64,000 nucleotides of DNA from Ascaphus truei (lineage: Eukaryota > Chordata > Amphibia > Anura > Ascaphidae), in the NCBI GenBank assembly GCA_036426205.1, contig CM071568.1, forward strand, positions 216,794,527-216,858,526, written 5' to 3'. The notes beneath the pieces were generated by a model. It was not told the origin of the DNA and made no database searches. It was given only the letters and a program-made list of their open reading frames with translations. Position 1 is the stretch's first letter; each line of letters starts with the position of its first letter. A program made the translations under genes and the position numbers. Shown here in pieces: positions 32,445 to 43,965 of the stretch.

Positions 32445-32732
32445 GTCTTTCACCCACGAGTTCCTGAACTTAGTATTTATAAATTGTGGTACTAGATCCC
32501 AATAAGTTATACCCTCCAAGACCTGGACAGAAATGCAGTTTAAAATAACACATAGAGCTTACAGTATATAGACTTTACAAGGACGGAATACACACAATAT
32601 GCGTTAAGTGTAAGGGGAAAAAAGTAGACCTCAAACATTGTCATTGGACATTTAAATATATTTCAACATACTGTGACCTAGTACGACAATTTATAAATAC
32701 TAAGTTCAGGACTTCGTGGGTGAAAGACCCAA
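32445..32732. repeat. 57-bp inverted repeat at the LINE 5' boundary
   Basis: GGGTCTTTCACCCACGAGTT onward (32445-32502) is the reverse complement of 32674-32732, the latter being part of the LINE coding sequence. An inverted 5' piece next to collinear LINE sequence is the structure expected from twin priming. Confidence 0.85.
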
Positions 32733-33155
32733 ACCCACTAATCTTTGCAAAAACAGACCCATGGTTAACCAGAAGACAAATTAATGAGACTGCTTTACGA
32801 CCCACGGAGCTAATACTACTAGCAGAAAGGAAAGTAATTATGATAGACTGGCTGGCTCCCAACCAGCCATCTATGGAAACCTTACACTCAGTACTATATA
32901 AATTAATGACCATAGACAGAATAGAAATGCGCTTAGACAGATTTAGGATGACAAATGACTTCCTGAGGAGATCTAACTGTTTTTTTAGAGGGGACAAATT
33001 TAGGCCTAAAGGACAACACAGGATCCAAATGTCTAGAACCGTAATGCCTGCCCATATGACATCCTTAGTTACAGAAGTACATATACCCACTCGGACTACT
33101 CTGGAAAAAAATATTCAGAAAATCTTACCACAAATCTCAATAAAGAGAAACTGAT
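32503..33155 (+). pseudogene. L1-like LINE ORF2 C-terminus
   Basis: Reads WTEMQFKITHRAYSIYRLY (about 32527-32580) and CVKCKGKKVDLKHCHWTF (about 32605-32655), the Cys/His-rich block typical of the L1 ORF2 C-terminus. It continues through a 144-codon open frame (32720-33154) ending KRN-stop. The frame change between them near 32690 is small. It may belong to the same clade as the split copy at 11390-15735. Only the last part of ORF2 is present. Confidence 0.8.
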
Positions 33156-33402
33156 GTCTCAACACTACCAGTTGAATTATAGAAATGTTTGATTATAAAT
33201 TAGTTTGATAAATGTTATATGGTCGGGTAGATGTATATCTATACCAAAAGGGATTACGTCTTTGTAAAATGTTAGATCTAAAAGAAAAATGAGGATATTT
33301 CCATAAGGGGGGGGGGGGTAGCACCAATAGACTGGGAAGAAGCACAAAGTCCAAAACAATAATCATGGGCAAAGAAAACTCAAATCAAGCACAGGTTTGA
33401 CT

Positions 33403-33430
33403 CCTGACGAAGCGAAACTCGTCATCAGCC
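33403..33430 (+). ncRNA. hammerhead-like core, minimal stem II
   Basis: CTCCTGACGAAGCGAAACTC contains an exact CUGANGA (CTGACGA) and GAAAC separated by only AGC, so stem II is essentially missing. GACGA and TCGTC around it can pair. Resembles PLE-terminal cores but probably not functional. Confidence 0.35.
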
Positions 33431-33562
33431 ACCAGTTACCAATTGGAGAATGGAGACGTCAATGCATGATCAGAGGAGATGCCGGTGTCGCGATCAGCTG
33501 ATGGCGCCAGAACATCTCTGCAGCTGCAGTGAGAATTTGTTCCCGAGCAGTAGAGCAGTAGT

Positions 33563-34054
33563 TTGTGGGAATATGCTATATACCACCAAATATCTGTGAG
33601 ATTGAGGAAGCTAAAATACATTTGCAAATGGAGGAGGCATCAAAACTGGGTCATGTTTGCATAATGGGGGATTTTAATTATCCAGACATAGACTGGGGCA
33701 ATGAGATTAGCGTTACAACAAAAGGAAACAGGTTTTTGGGGGTGATTAAAGATAATGATATGACCCAAATTATTGAGGAAGCAACCAGGAGAGGGGCAGT
33801 ACTGGATTTGGTCATATCAAACAATGTAGAAGTAATAACAAATATTCAAGTACTGGAACATTTGGGTAACAGTGATCATAACATGGTCTCTTTTAAATAA
33901 ATTATCAAAAAACAGATTACTTGGGTTCAACAAAGACTTTAAACTTTAGAAAGGCAGATTTTAATAAACTGAGGTCTAATCTAGTAGTAATACAATGGGA
34001 TGATGTTTTTGCAGGGAAAAATGTAGAAGATAAATGGGCAGTCTTTAAAATATT
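33563..34054 (+). pseudogene. CR1 LINE endonuclease fragment
   Basis: A 111-codon frame reads MGDFNYPDIDW (catalytic GDFN block of APE-type endonuclease, about 33663-33695), LDLVISNNVEVI (about 33803-33840) and LGNSDHNMVSF (catalytic SDH, about 33861-33893). After a stop the decayed reading continues (FRKADFNKL-like) until 34054, where a MITE terminus begins. N- and C-terminal parts are lacking. Confidence 0.93.
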
Positions 34055-34200
34055 GGGCCTCATGCAGTAAGGCCCGATAAGGCTTTTTCGGCATTTTATA
34101 GCTATTTTTTTCCTTCCTAATTCAGTAAGCGCCGATAAGTGGGAATTATCGGCAACTTTTCCTCCCGATAAGAACTTATCAAATAAATATATTTTTGAAA
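34055..34200. repeat. MITE terminus GGGCCTCATGCAGTAAG
   Basis: Begins GGGCCTCATGCAG exactly like the element at 40051 and contains internal self-complementary words (GCCCGATAAG / CTTATCGG). No matching right end was found, so it is a partial or divergent copy. Confidence 0.5.
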
Positions 34201-34204
34201 AAAT

Positions 34205-35270
34205 GAGCATAACACTAAGCTTCCCAAGGATGTGGTATTAACGGCCAGCAGCTGGTCAATGCTCTTCCATATAGCACCTACAAAAAAAAGGCACGCACAA
34301 ACAATGTGAGTGCTTCAAAATACAGATAAATACAAACTGTTATTATAAGTAGGTACAAACAGTGCAAACTATACATATATATCACATTGGCCATTGGTAT
34401 TACTGTCAAATAGGTATGATCTCAACAGTGATCCCAAGAGGGGTTAGCCTGCTACTTGAATTTATCGTAACCCCTTCTGTGGGTTTTCTAGAGTAATACA
34501 AGGGGTTAATGGTGAGCAGTGGATGTTAAGCACCACCCTGTGGTGACACAGAGGTACTGTATCACAGGAGCTGTATAAAAAAAAAGAGATAGAGTTCCAT
34601 AAATTAGGTTCCAATATGGCAGGAGGAGAGGAGCCTCAGGGATTACAGATAGGGGATATCTTCCCACATTTATAGTATAAATCAGGCCCCCCTTTTACCG
34701 TGTTTCAGTTAGGGATAGTGCCCTATCTATTAGAATCCCATAGTATGGCCATAAGATAAGAGCATTTCTCAAAGAGGTAATGCAGACACGCCACTGTGGG
34801 CAGAGCAGAGAATGCCCCAGGATGTCAGAGGATCAACAATAAAAGCGGATCCCCATCTACAGTATTCCTTACCCCCGAGGAAGTGGCAGTTCCACAACAG
34901 TGGTGGAAAGTAATAGTAACGTACACAGAACAAGCCAGGATCTCAGCAGGGCCCCACAGAAAAAGGGACCATAAGGATGTTGCTAAAAATCCACAAGATG
35001 AAGTCAGTACAGTAACAAGTGAATGCAACTCTCATGAGTGTTAAGAGAGGGCACCCAGGGAAGAACTGTATGAAGAATGATGGCAGAATGGATGAAATAA
35101 GGTACAACTAAGCCAATCTGATTGTATATGTGAATGATGTGTTCCCATGCATGGGAACATGAATGGAGATTGCTGTTATACCATAAAATCTTCTGGCATC
35201 TATCTTTATCATCCCCAGCCGACCACCACCAGCACTATGAGACAAGGTAAAGCAAAGCTATTGTGGACAT
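34205..35270. other. non-coding, nothing recognised
   Basis: No gene or recurring repeat. An 82-codon frame at 34796-35044 has no recognisable features. Confidence 0.45.
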
Positions 35271-35281
35271 ACACCATACAC

Positions 35282-35743
35282 CAGTGTTTTTCAACCTTTT
35301 ATGGTTAAGGAACCGTGTAATTGTATTGTGAAATTCTGCGGATCCCCACCCTCGCTAATAGCACGTCTGAGAACAGATGCATTGTAAGGAACCCCAACCC
35401 TCTCTAATAGCGCGTCTGAGAACAGATGCATTGTAAGGAACCCCAACCCCCTCTAATAGCGCGTCTGAGAACAGATGCATTGTAAGGAACCCCAACCCTC
35501 TCTAATAGCGCGTCTGAGAACAGATGCATTGTAAGGAACCCCAACCCTCGCTAATAGCACGTCTGAGAACAGATGCATTGTAAGGAACCCCAACCCTCTC
35601 TAATAGCGCGTCTGAGAACAGATGCATTGTAAATTCTTCTGTATTTGGTACAAATTTCAAATGACCAGAAAATTGCAGGGAATCCCTAAGGGATGCCCGG
35701 GGAACCCAAAGGTTTATAGGAACCCTGGATGAAAAAAACACTG
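35282..35743. mobile_element. hAT-type MITE, 462 bp, with 8-bp target duplication
   Basis: Starts CAGTGTTTTTCAACC and ends with the complement of CAGTGTTTTTTTCATCC. An exact 8-bp duplication CCATACAC flanks it at 35274-35281 and 35744-35751, diagnostic of hAT insertion. It encodes nothing, so it must have been moved by a transposase in trans. Its centre is a tandem array (see next entry). Confidence 0.95.
35340..35640. repeat. six 49-bp tandem repeats inside the hAT MITE
   Basis: GAACAGATGCATTGTAA starts at 35371, 35420, 35469, 35518, 35567 and 35616, exactly 49 bp apart. Units differ only at a few positions (CTCGCTAATAGCACG against CTCTCTAATAGCGCG). The last unit turns into unique sequence after TTGTAA. 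Confidence 0.98.
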
Positions 35744-36159
35744 CCATACACTGATGTAAACTCCCTATGAGCCGGGCAGGAAGGGTTACATATCATTGCT
35801 TTATTATTGTTATAACTCTCAGTAAACCGCAAATCACTAATCATTAAAAAAGACATTATACAAGTATCCTTAAACCATGTACTATATTTGTATGGGAAGT
35901 GCATGCAATTTTGGCATTGTACAGATTTTAGTGATTAATTGACACAGCTACAGTATTTGAGCCAATCCAGCTTTTCAGACTATACAGTGTTTAACAGCCC
36001 TATAGTTTAAAACTTGTTTATCAATAATAACTGTACTAATATTATATTTGCTAATAATTGCAAAATCTGTAGTAGTCTAGTCCGGGCCTGCTCTGATGTT
36101 TGGGTGGCTCTGTGCAGGGACATGTGCAGGGCCTCGGCTCTTACCTTCTCGGGCGGCAT

Positions 36160-36400
36160 CATCTGGCGGCATCTCCCCCTGCATGGTCCAGTCATCATGG
36201 CTCCGCGACGTCAAATGATGTTGCGTTGCCATGACAACAGGACGTGACATCGTGATGCTACAGGATGTCCCGTTGTCATGGCAACATGACGCTGCATGGA
36301 CATTGCGGAGTCATGATAACGGGACCATGCAAGACGAGATGTAGGAGGCGATGCCGGGATATGCTGCCGGAGGAGGTAAGAGAGTTACAGAGGCCCCGCA
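36160..36400. repeat. TGTCATGACAA-rich dispersed repeat, copy 2
   Basis: GCGTTGCCATGACAACAGGA and CCGTTGTCATGGCAACATGA are near-complements of each other, and related words continue to about 36330. Same style as 7120-7270 and 42660-42790. Confidence 0.5.
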
Positions 36401-36654
36401 CTCTCCCCCCGGCAACCAGTATAATTGTTGTGGGGGAGAGTGTGGGACCTGTGTAACCATGGGGCTTGGTGAATTAGCACTGATAGCTCTGCCATCATGT
36501 CGGCCCTGAGTCTAGTCCCTGAAAAAATGTAAACCTGGGAGGAAACTTGCTCATGCTTGGCCTGCCAACTAACTTGGAATTCTAATGTAACCAGGTACGC
36601 CCATGGGCTACTAATTTCCCTGCATAACACAAGTCCTGGTACCAGCGCAGGCAG

Positions 36655-37270
36655 TGTTAGGGTTAATCTATGCCCTGCTTCAGTAAACAGCTGACAGGGT
36701 GACAGGGGTGTGCCTAAGGCCTATGTACTGCCCCTAATGGGGCTAAGACCTGGGAACCTCCCCTGGTAACAAAAAGGAGCTGCAGTGTTCTCTGTCTCTC
36801 TCACTCCTCTGTGAGAGAGGTGTGTTCTCTTGTGCTCTCCTCATAGGGGGAAGAGTGTGTGATTCTATGCTGAGCCAGGGACCTGGTTTCAGGCCTTCCC
36901 TCCCACAGGGCAGTGGAAGCAACTACCCCATATTCTACCAGGGAGCATGGGAGACAAAGAGAGACTCCTGGGGCCTCAAGCTCCTTGGGTTGGCTCTAGG
37001 GACACAGAGATGAGATTGTGCTGTGTTATGTCAGTGTGCTGTGAGGTATGCTGTACCAGACGAATAAAGACCACCGTTATGCTTTACTCCTGCCTGAGGC
37101 TGCAGTCTTTCAGGGGGAGTAAAGAGGTTTTCCTGCAGGGACTGCAACTATCTCTGATAGGCCCTGTTGGAATGGAGGCGCTGCACCGAAGATAAGGGCT
37201 ACAGATCCAAAGCCTGTCCTGTCTGTCTCCACTAACACCGGCGGACACTCAGAATCCTGTAAGCCTTACA
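36655..37270 (+). repeat. candidate solo LTR
   Basis: Starts TGTTAGGGTT and ends GCCTTACA, imperfect inverted ends of the LTR type. Contains AATAAAGACCACCGTT near 37062, a polyadenylation-like word. No convincing target duplication (GGCAG on the left against GGTGA on the right) and no second copy, so this remains tentative. Confidence 0.35.
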
Positions 37271-37329
37271 GGTGAGCAACACTACACCGGTAACCAGAAC
37301 CAAAGCTCTCTTAGGGTGGGGGAAAAGGG

Positions 37330-39800
37330 TTACACCAGCATCATGCCATCCAACGAGCCGATAATTTCAAGGCCTTCATCTCTCCCAAATGGTTATAAAA
37401 GTGAGTGTCATGGTTAAGGACATCCTATAGCAAATCTTGTTAATGGACTAATTAAATTTTTCATAGGTGAAGCTAAGAGACCTCAAAGGTCTCTTCAGAT
37501 GTGCTTTAGTAGCACAGAGGGCAAGAAGGAGGCGTGTAGGGGAGAAGATAAGATCTTCACATCAGCATACAACAGTGCTACACACACAGTTATCCAACTA
37601 TCTCAGAGCATATGCCCTTTCTGTCCTAAATGCTTCAGCATATTCACATACTGTACCATGAATTAAACAGGGAGAGGTAGAAGTATCAACTAATTACTTA
37701 AATCTCCAAAAAGTAATTTCCTCTCTGTCGATGCTGCACAGGTTGGAGATAGAGTAGTGATGCACTATATACTGTATGAACATAGATCTGAACGAAAAAT
37801 CCTACAGAACATGCAGAGGGTACGAAGCAGCACCACTGTGCACATTGTGCCGCTGGACGGATAGTGTTTGTGTTAGGAGTCCAAATGCCTTTTCTACTAC
37901 CATGTCAATTAATTTTTATTTTTAACTCTTTAGCAACACATTCTTATGCAATGTGTTGCCTGTCCCTCCAGGAAAGGATTAGATATAATGCGAGCGGCAT
38001 GATTAATTGCGAAATATTGTAGTCTAACCATTTGTACATTATGCACTTCACAAACACAGTATGTTTATTTTCTAGTGTGAGAAATGCCTTTTGATTTATG
38101 CATTATGTTTCAGCATGGAAAGAAATAACCACATTTCAGCATTTGTTTACGAATGCTCGGGATCTTGATTTCTGCCCCTTTTGTTTTATACCTAATGCTG
38201 TCATTTATTTTGTAGGACTGTGTTTTATTTTTCCAGCTCCCAGCTGTTTCCTGGTGACCTTGGATACAAGACTGCAATAGCACAAGTAAACTGAATTCCT
38301 TTTTCTTGGCTCTCACTTTTGATAGGATATCATTCTCCTGGACTTGTAAACATAGTTTCTGGGTCCTGTTGATGTTATATTGTTGGGTCATTTAACAGGG
38401 GGTTCTATCCTTCCAGATGGCTGCGTGCGTTTGCTGTATTATGCACTCAACTCTATAAACATAAGGAAAAGCAACCCCCAATGCACTTAAAGGTGAACAT
38501 ACCTAATGATATTCTAATAAAAAACTTGTCAGATCATACAAAAACATGTTAATCTAAGGCCAGAGATAATAATTATGTTTTATAGTTTTATTAGTATCAT
38601 CATGATTCTATAAATTAATGACAGTTTGACATTTTCTAAGCACAGATTTGCAGTTAATAGCAGCCTATTACATATCTGTTCACGCAGTTACCATTTACAG
38701 AGCTCACCCTACTTATTTTGTGCCATTTTTTTTATCTTTCAAGTTACAGCGTATCCTAGATTTTTAGGCACCGGACATGAACACTACTATGAGGTATGAG
38801 AAAGTACAAAGGAGAGATCAAGTGATAAAATAACCATTGCCCTTAATTTGACCAAAAGTGGCATAAAAAAATTGCAACACGTCAATTATGTCACAAACTG
38901 TAGGACTAAGTCAATGAAGTGCACAAGATGTATCCACAAAAAAATAATCCCATTGAAAACAATAGGATTGGGGTGGCGGGGGGTAACAATGGGAAATACC
39001 AGAATTACATCAGATTGCATCTGAGATACTTTACCTGGTCCCCCACGTATGATAAGTCTCCTACCCCAAAAACCTGGTGGCAGAATGTGGGCAACTGCTC
39101 ATACAAGAAACAATTGTGTGAAAGTCAGAAGACACACAATGTACAGTTGTTTTTTTGATCAAATTCAGAACGCATTGACAAAGGTAATACATTCACTATT
39201 TCCTATTTAACACAAAAAGTAACTTTTTGCCGACACTAATTTCAGTGGTTGTTATTTGTACAAACCCAGAGCACTTTAGGAATGTTGGTACAATAAATCA
39301 AAATAGTGAGAGGGGGCACAAATTAAACATTCAGTTTGCACGTTTTATTATAACTTTTTGCACCAGTTTATTTTTTTCCATATGGTGTAAAGTATGATTT
39401 GCTAATTTTTACAAAAAGAAATATGCATAAAAAAGTATATCATGGCATTTTTTCTGTTTCTTTGCTTCTGATAAATAAACCCTTCTGCATAAAATTATTT
39501 CATCACAATTTACACTATGGACAGAAGTAAAAACAGGAAGGCAGTCTAATCAAAATTCTTAGAACAGAAACTTTGGAGCGCAGAATATCCCATGATATAC
39601 AAAAATAAGTGAAGAAAAATATATATGATGCAATACTGCTAGAATAATCAATCGATAATTGGATGGACATGATTAGTTCATAAACACACAGATAGCCGGA
39701 AGCTCTAAGAAACCCCCCAAATTACCACATAATATATATGTACAGTATATCAGCATCAATTGGAGTGCTACTGGGCATGGCTAAATGTATGCAACAGAAA
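37330..39800. other. 2.5 kb non-coding, nothing recognised
   Basis: AT-rich; no repeat shared with the rest of the window and no frame with family features. Probably the least repetitive part of the window and the best place for unique probes. Confidence 0.45.
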
Positions 39801-39802
39801 AC

Positions 39803-40632
39803 AAAAACAAAAGAAGCCCAAAGCTACATCCAATATGACAAAAATACACAGTGAAATACCTATATATCTCTTGAAAAAGGGTCATTTAGTTAAACCCTTT
39901 GGCCAAAGCATTTTAAGCCTGCAAGCCACCTCAAGGCATGACCAAATTTGAGGTAATTACACCCCAGATTTTAGAGATAAATAAGAATTTTAATCAGTTA
40001 GTGTTAGGACCTGCTAATTTGGGCATGCCTCAATGTTGCTAGCAGTCTTAGGGCCTCATGCAGAGAGCAGCGCAAAAAGTGAAAGCGGCATTAATTGGCG
40101 GATTCTGCCTTCAGAAAGGCAGAAACCGGCAAGTTTCAAAAAAAGCGCCATTTTTTTTCCCCCCTTCAAATTAGCCGCGCGCCTGGAGAGTTTAAAATCT
40201 CTCCAGTTTTTTTCTCTGCCGTATGCAGAGAGCCGCGATCGCCATCTAGTGGCTGTTCGCGCCAAAAAAATGGCGCGATTTTCAACATTTTCCCTCTCCA
40301 CCAAGCAGCTGGCGCTCCGCGGCCGGTGGAGAGGGAAAAAAAAAAAACGCGATTTTTTCCCCAGTAGTTTCAACAGCGCTCATAGCGCTGGTTGAAACTC
40401 TACATATGCAGAAAGGCAGTTTTCTGCCCTTTCTGCATATGGAGATAAAAACTCTCCAAAAAAGGTAAAATTTTTCCCCCTCTCCAATTCTGCATAGCGC
40501 TGCTCTCTGCATGAGGCCCTTATAACGCTTTGGTCAAAGGGTTTAACTAAATTACCCTTTTTCAAGAGATATATAGATATTTCACTGTATTTTTGTCATA
40601 TTAGATGTAGCTTTGGGCTTCTTTGTTTTTTT
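39803..40632. repeat. palindromic element interrupted by a MITE
   Basis: 39803-39915 and 40523-40632 are reverse complements (AGAAGCCCAAAGCTACATC, TGACAAAAATACA, TATATATCTCTTGAAAAAGGGT, TTAGTTAAACCCTTTG). The loop is occupied by unrelated sequence and the Harbinger-type MITE at 40051. Confidence 0.9.
40051..40519. mobile_element. PIF/Harbinger-type MITE, 469 bp
   Basis: Perfect terminal inverted repeats of about 23 bp (GGGCCTCATGCAGAGAGCAG...) at both ends, flanked by TTA at 40048-40050 and 40520-40522. A 3-bp TWA duplication is typical of PIF/Harbinger. Internally it is a nested series of palindromes with CTCTCC words and A/T runs; there is no coding sequence. Confidence 0.85.
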
Positions 40633-40830
40633 ATTGTAGACAAGATTAGTTCCACTCACGTTATGGTAGATTTATTCAACCATTGGTATTGAGGGTTAAA
40701 CCCTCCTGTATGTAGATAGTTGATCTTTTATGTGTGTCTCCATAGAACTGGAAATAGTTTTTTTCTTCCAACATAGAAGGCGTTTAAACAGAGAGACAAA
40801 TATAGTGCAACAATATTTTATATTTTAAAA

Positions 40831-41163
40831 TTAGTAGAAAAAGGTTTCCAACTCGTACATTGGCTGATTTGCAATAGCATGTAAGACAATCAAGGTCTTA
40901 GAAGAGACGCCAGGACTATGCCTCAGTATCAGACGGCAAATTGTCCAGCACTTGGTTGGAGGCAGGATGATGTTGGTGCAGTCATCTTGCAAATCTGAGG
41001 GTCTCTGGCTTCGGTGTGTATAGCGGTCTAAGATTACATGCCGCAGCCACTCCTCCGCAGCAACTTTCCGCCAGCCATATAACCGCACAGATAACGCCTT
41101 AACCTTACCCATTACTCCAAAAGCCCCTAACAGCCCTGTAACAGGGGATTTATCCCTGTTCAC
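40831..41163 (-). other. 110-codon frame, unassigned
   Basis: An uninterrupted minus-strand frame with ordinary amino-acid composition. I recognise no motif; it could be chance or a fragment of a repeat-encoded protein. No RBS or splice logic supports expression. Confidence 0.15.
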
Positions 41164-41164
41164 A

Positions 41165-41745
41165 AATGTGCCTTTAATCCAGCAGTGTGGTGGTTAACTG
41201 CTGGTAGGCAATTAACTAACACCACCTGGCTGATTACAGGTGGAAGAAAAAGCCTGCCTCTGAGACAGGACGAGAGACTCCTTAGCTCACACCTGAGCTG
41301 AACTAGGAGACAGAGCAGAGATTCCTTAGTCCACAACTGGACTGAACCAAGGAAGGACAGATGTCTTGAGCGACAAGCTGACCACAAGACAAAGGGGACA
41401 AGATTCTAACCTGGAGCCCGGAGATTACCTTAGCACACACGGGTGCGGATCCAAGAGAGCAGAGAAGCTTCCCCTACAGCAGCCCAGCTAACAGATAAGA
41501 CTTTTCGTATAAGACTATTATCTATGTCTATGTGTATTGATAAATGTCTCCATGATTTGGGGCTGGTAAATAGCTTAGCTAACCAACCCAGTCAGAGAGG
41601 GCTGAACTACATGTGTAGATAGTCTCCAAAGCAGAGATAGGTTTTTTGTTTGGCTTATTCTCTTTTGCTGTGTTTAAAGTGACAGGCACAATAAAGCCTT
41701 GTTTTCATTTCACCTTAAAACAGTCTCCATTGTGTACCTCTGCAC
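41165..41745 (+). repeat. LTR-like block
   Basis: GC-moderate sequence with repeated GAGACTCCTTAG and GAGATTCCTTAG motifs and a late CACAATAAAGCCTTGTTTTC (about 41688-41707), reminiscent of an R-region polyadenylation site. Ends not defined. Confidence 0.3.
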
Positions 41746-41799
41746 ATGTCCTCCTACAAGCCCCAAACATGAAATCCTTATCTGTTAACCCCTTACACC

Positions 41800-42075
41800 T
41801 AATGCCAAAGCTTAGCTTCACACTAAAAACCTTAACCCCTTACTCTAAAACCCCTAGCCTTAACCCCTTACATTAAATAGCTAAACCTTGCGCCCTTACT
41901 CTAAAACCCATAATCTGAGCCCTTACCCTAAAACCCCTAGCCTTAACCCCTTACCCTAAATAGCTAAACCTTGCACCCTTACTCTAAAACCCATAATCTG
42001 AACCCTTACTCTAAAATCCCTAACCTTGACTCTTTACCCCTACCATAAAAACCCTAATGTTAACCCCATAATAAA
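41800..42075. repeat. 83-bp-period satellite of CCTTAACCCC/CTAAAACCC units
   Basis: TACTCTAAAACCCCTAGCCT at about 41841 recurs as TACCCTAAAACCCCTAGCCT at 41924, 83 bp on. Each block is itself made of degenerate 26-30-bp units. Superficially telomere-like words occur but the unit is not TTAGGG. Confidence 0.85.
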
Positions 42076-42315
42076 TTACCTTAGCAGTGCGCTGTTCTCA
42101 GTGGCTAATTGGCTGCGTGAGTTGGCTGCTGCAAGTTGTTCCGTTCTGGTATATAGATCCATGCACTTCAATAATTACAACTGGTAGTGCCCATAGTTTA
42201 GGTGTACTGAGTATGGCATGGAGAGGGGCAGGGGAGTGAGGCACTGGCATAGAGAAGGGCAGGGAAATGTTATGGTCTGGTGGGAGTGCAGTACTTTTTT
42301 TACCTTCTCACTTTT

Positions 42316-42415
42316 TTCTGGTGTGCAGATTATACTCTCCCTGGTCCTCATCTCTGTTGTGGAACCAGTGTGTAATAGATGAGGATAAGGGAGATCTAAT
42401 CTGCACACCAGAAGG
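42316..42415. repeat. hairpin with ~36-bp arms
   Basis: TTCTGGTGTGCAGATTATAC through TCATCT is complementary to AGATGAGGATAAGGGAGATC through CACACCAGAA, with a loop near 42352-42376. Looks like a small foldback element. Confidence 0.8.
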
Positions 42416-42654
42416 AAACAGCTGTGTACGAGGGGCGTGGATTATCTCTCTGAACAGCAGCCTAGTGAATCAGTGAGCTTGCAGAAGGAGGAGAGTGGGA
42501 TAAACCTCCACTCATCCGGGATAATAGGATGAATGAGAATAGGTGGCACTTGAAGACCAAGTTCAGTCCTTAGGAGCAGGACAGGCTGGGATTATCGCAG
42601 GTCTCGGTGCAGGAGCTTTTGCAGGGCTTCTTCCTTTGTCCGGCGCAGCATATC

Positions 42655-42795
42655 CTTCTCCGGTGCAGTGTCATGACAATGCGGCGTCAGCTATGTTGTC
42701 AGCCATGTAGTCACGTTGTCATGGTAACATGATGTCGCAATGTCATATGATGTCCTGTTGCCATGGTGGAAATGCGGTGCCATATTATCCAGACC
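42655..42795. repeat. TGTCATGACAA-rich dispersed repeat, copy 3
   Basis: GTGTCATGACAATGCGGCGT, CACGTTGTCATGGTAACATG and CCTGTTGCCATGG in succession, paralleling 7120-7270 and 36160-36400. Confidence 0.5.
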
Positions 42796-43439
42796 CTTGA
42801 ATAACCAATTAGCCGGGCTGTAACTATTACTAAGCCATATTGATTCGGTATGTGTTTTCATAAAAAAACTGGCCTGTTGGTGGCTTTGTGGGCCTGAAAT
42901 CATGGAGCCCAGTAATCGAGTAAGCCACTTGGCTGCTTGCCATCCTAAATTGCACTGATGTAAGTAATACCTAGGATTACACATGATAAAAGATTGAAGT
43001 GATCCCTCACCATTGCATTTTTGCTTCAGACATCTATTCTGGCTTATTTTATAGTCAGAATAATTAAAATGGGTATTATAATTCTGTGGTTCTTACACCC
43101 ATTCTCAAGGAGCCCCAATAACCAATGATTTTTTTAAACCTATGAGAATGTACACATATAGTATATGAACTGGATTTTTATTGGTATCCTAAATACTGTT
43201 TATGGTCTGGGTTGGTATCTCACAGGATCACATTTTAGAGCTCTTTTTGTAATAGTATTGCCAGAGTATAGGTGGCCTATAGAGAGAGGAAGAGATGATC
43301 CTTATGGCCAGAGCAGCCAAGGCAACAGGCTGGGTCTGGGTACAGCAGGAACAGGGACAGGAACATTATGGGCAGGCAAACAGGATTGGGCAGGTGTGGG
43401 TGAAACAAGGCAAGAGGAGCAGAACTGGCCCAGAGCAAG

Positions 43440-43480
43440 GAGGCAGGCAGAAACAGGACAGACAGACAGACAGACTAAAG
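43440..43480. repeat. (CAGA)n microsatellite
   Basis: GACAGACAGACAGACAGAC tract within a purine-rich, GGCAGG-rich stretch. Confidence 0.8.
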
Positions 43481-43619
43481 ACAGTAGCAATGAGTGCCAC
43501 CAAAGGGGGTGTAACGTTGCTGACTGCAAGACAGGATACGGACTCACAGGGCAGAGGTAGGGAGTAATACATCGACCTTGGCCTGGGATCAGAGACCTGG
43601 GATGCGGGAGTAGTCAGGT

Positions 43620-43765
43620 ACCGTTCCGGGGTCGAGGCAGGCGGCAGGTAAAGGGTAGTCAGGTCTGGTTCCAAGGTCAAGCCGGCGGCAGGCGAGGGGT
43701 TGTCAGCTTCAGTTCCAAGGCCAAGACAGGCAGCAGGCAAAACAAAGGCAAGGCAGAGCTCAGAC
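43620..43765. repeat. ~45-bp tandem repeat, three units
   Basis: GTTCCGGGGTCGAGGCAGGC at 43623, GTTCCAAGGTCAAGCCGGCG at 43668 and GTTCCAAGGCCAAGACAGGC at 43712 start successive units. The surrounding 43280-43860 block ends with GCTATTTAAAGGCC, possibly part of an LTR. Confidence 0.75.
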
Positions 43766-43965
43766 AGGACAAGGTAACAAGTACTTTGCACAAGCAAAGT
43801 CCAAGGCCAACTGCCTGCTATTTAAAGGCCAGAGACAGGGGAGTAAGGGAGTAAGGACAGGATTTTACAGGAAGCAAGATGTCCATGGTAGTTTCGGACA
43901 AGATGAAATTACTTCCTGTCAGTAGGCATCCAGGATGTTTCAGACAGATCCTTATAGGGGGAGAG

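Noticed and set aside
35340..35640. Evenly spaced repeats resembling a CRISPR array
   Set aside because: The units are contiguous with no unique spacers, and the array is inside a hAT MITE in an animal genome.
40831..41163. Minus-strand frame as a real gene
   Set aside because: Nothing recognisable and no supporting context; kept only as a low-confidence note.
41800..42075. Possible interstitial telomere repeat
   Set aside because: Words such as CTAAAACCC occur but the unit is an 83-bp composite, not TTAGGG.
43302..43797. Overlapping frames of 80-143 codons on both strands
   Set aside because: They cover GGCAGG-rich tandem repeats with several frames open at once.
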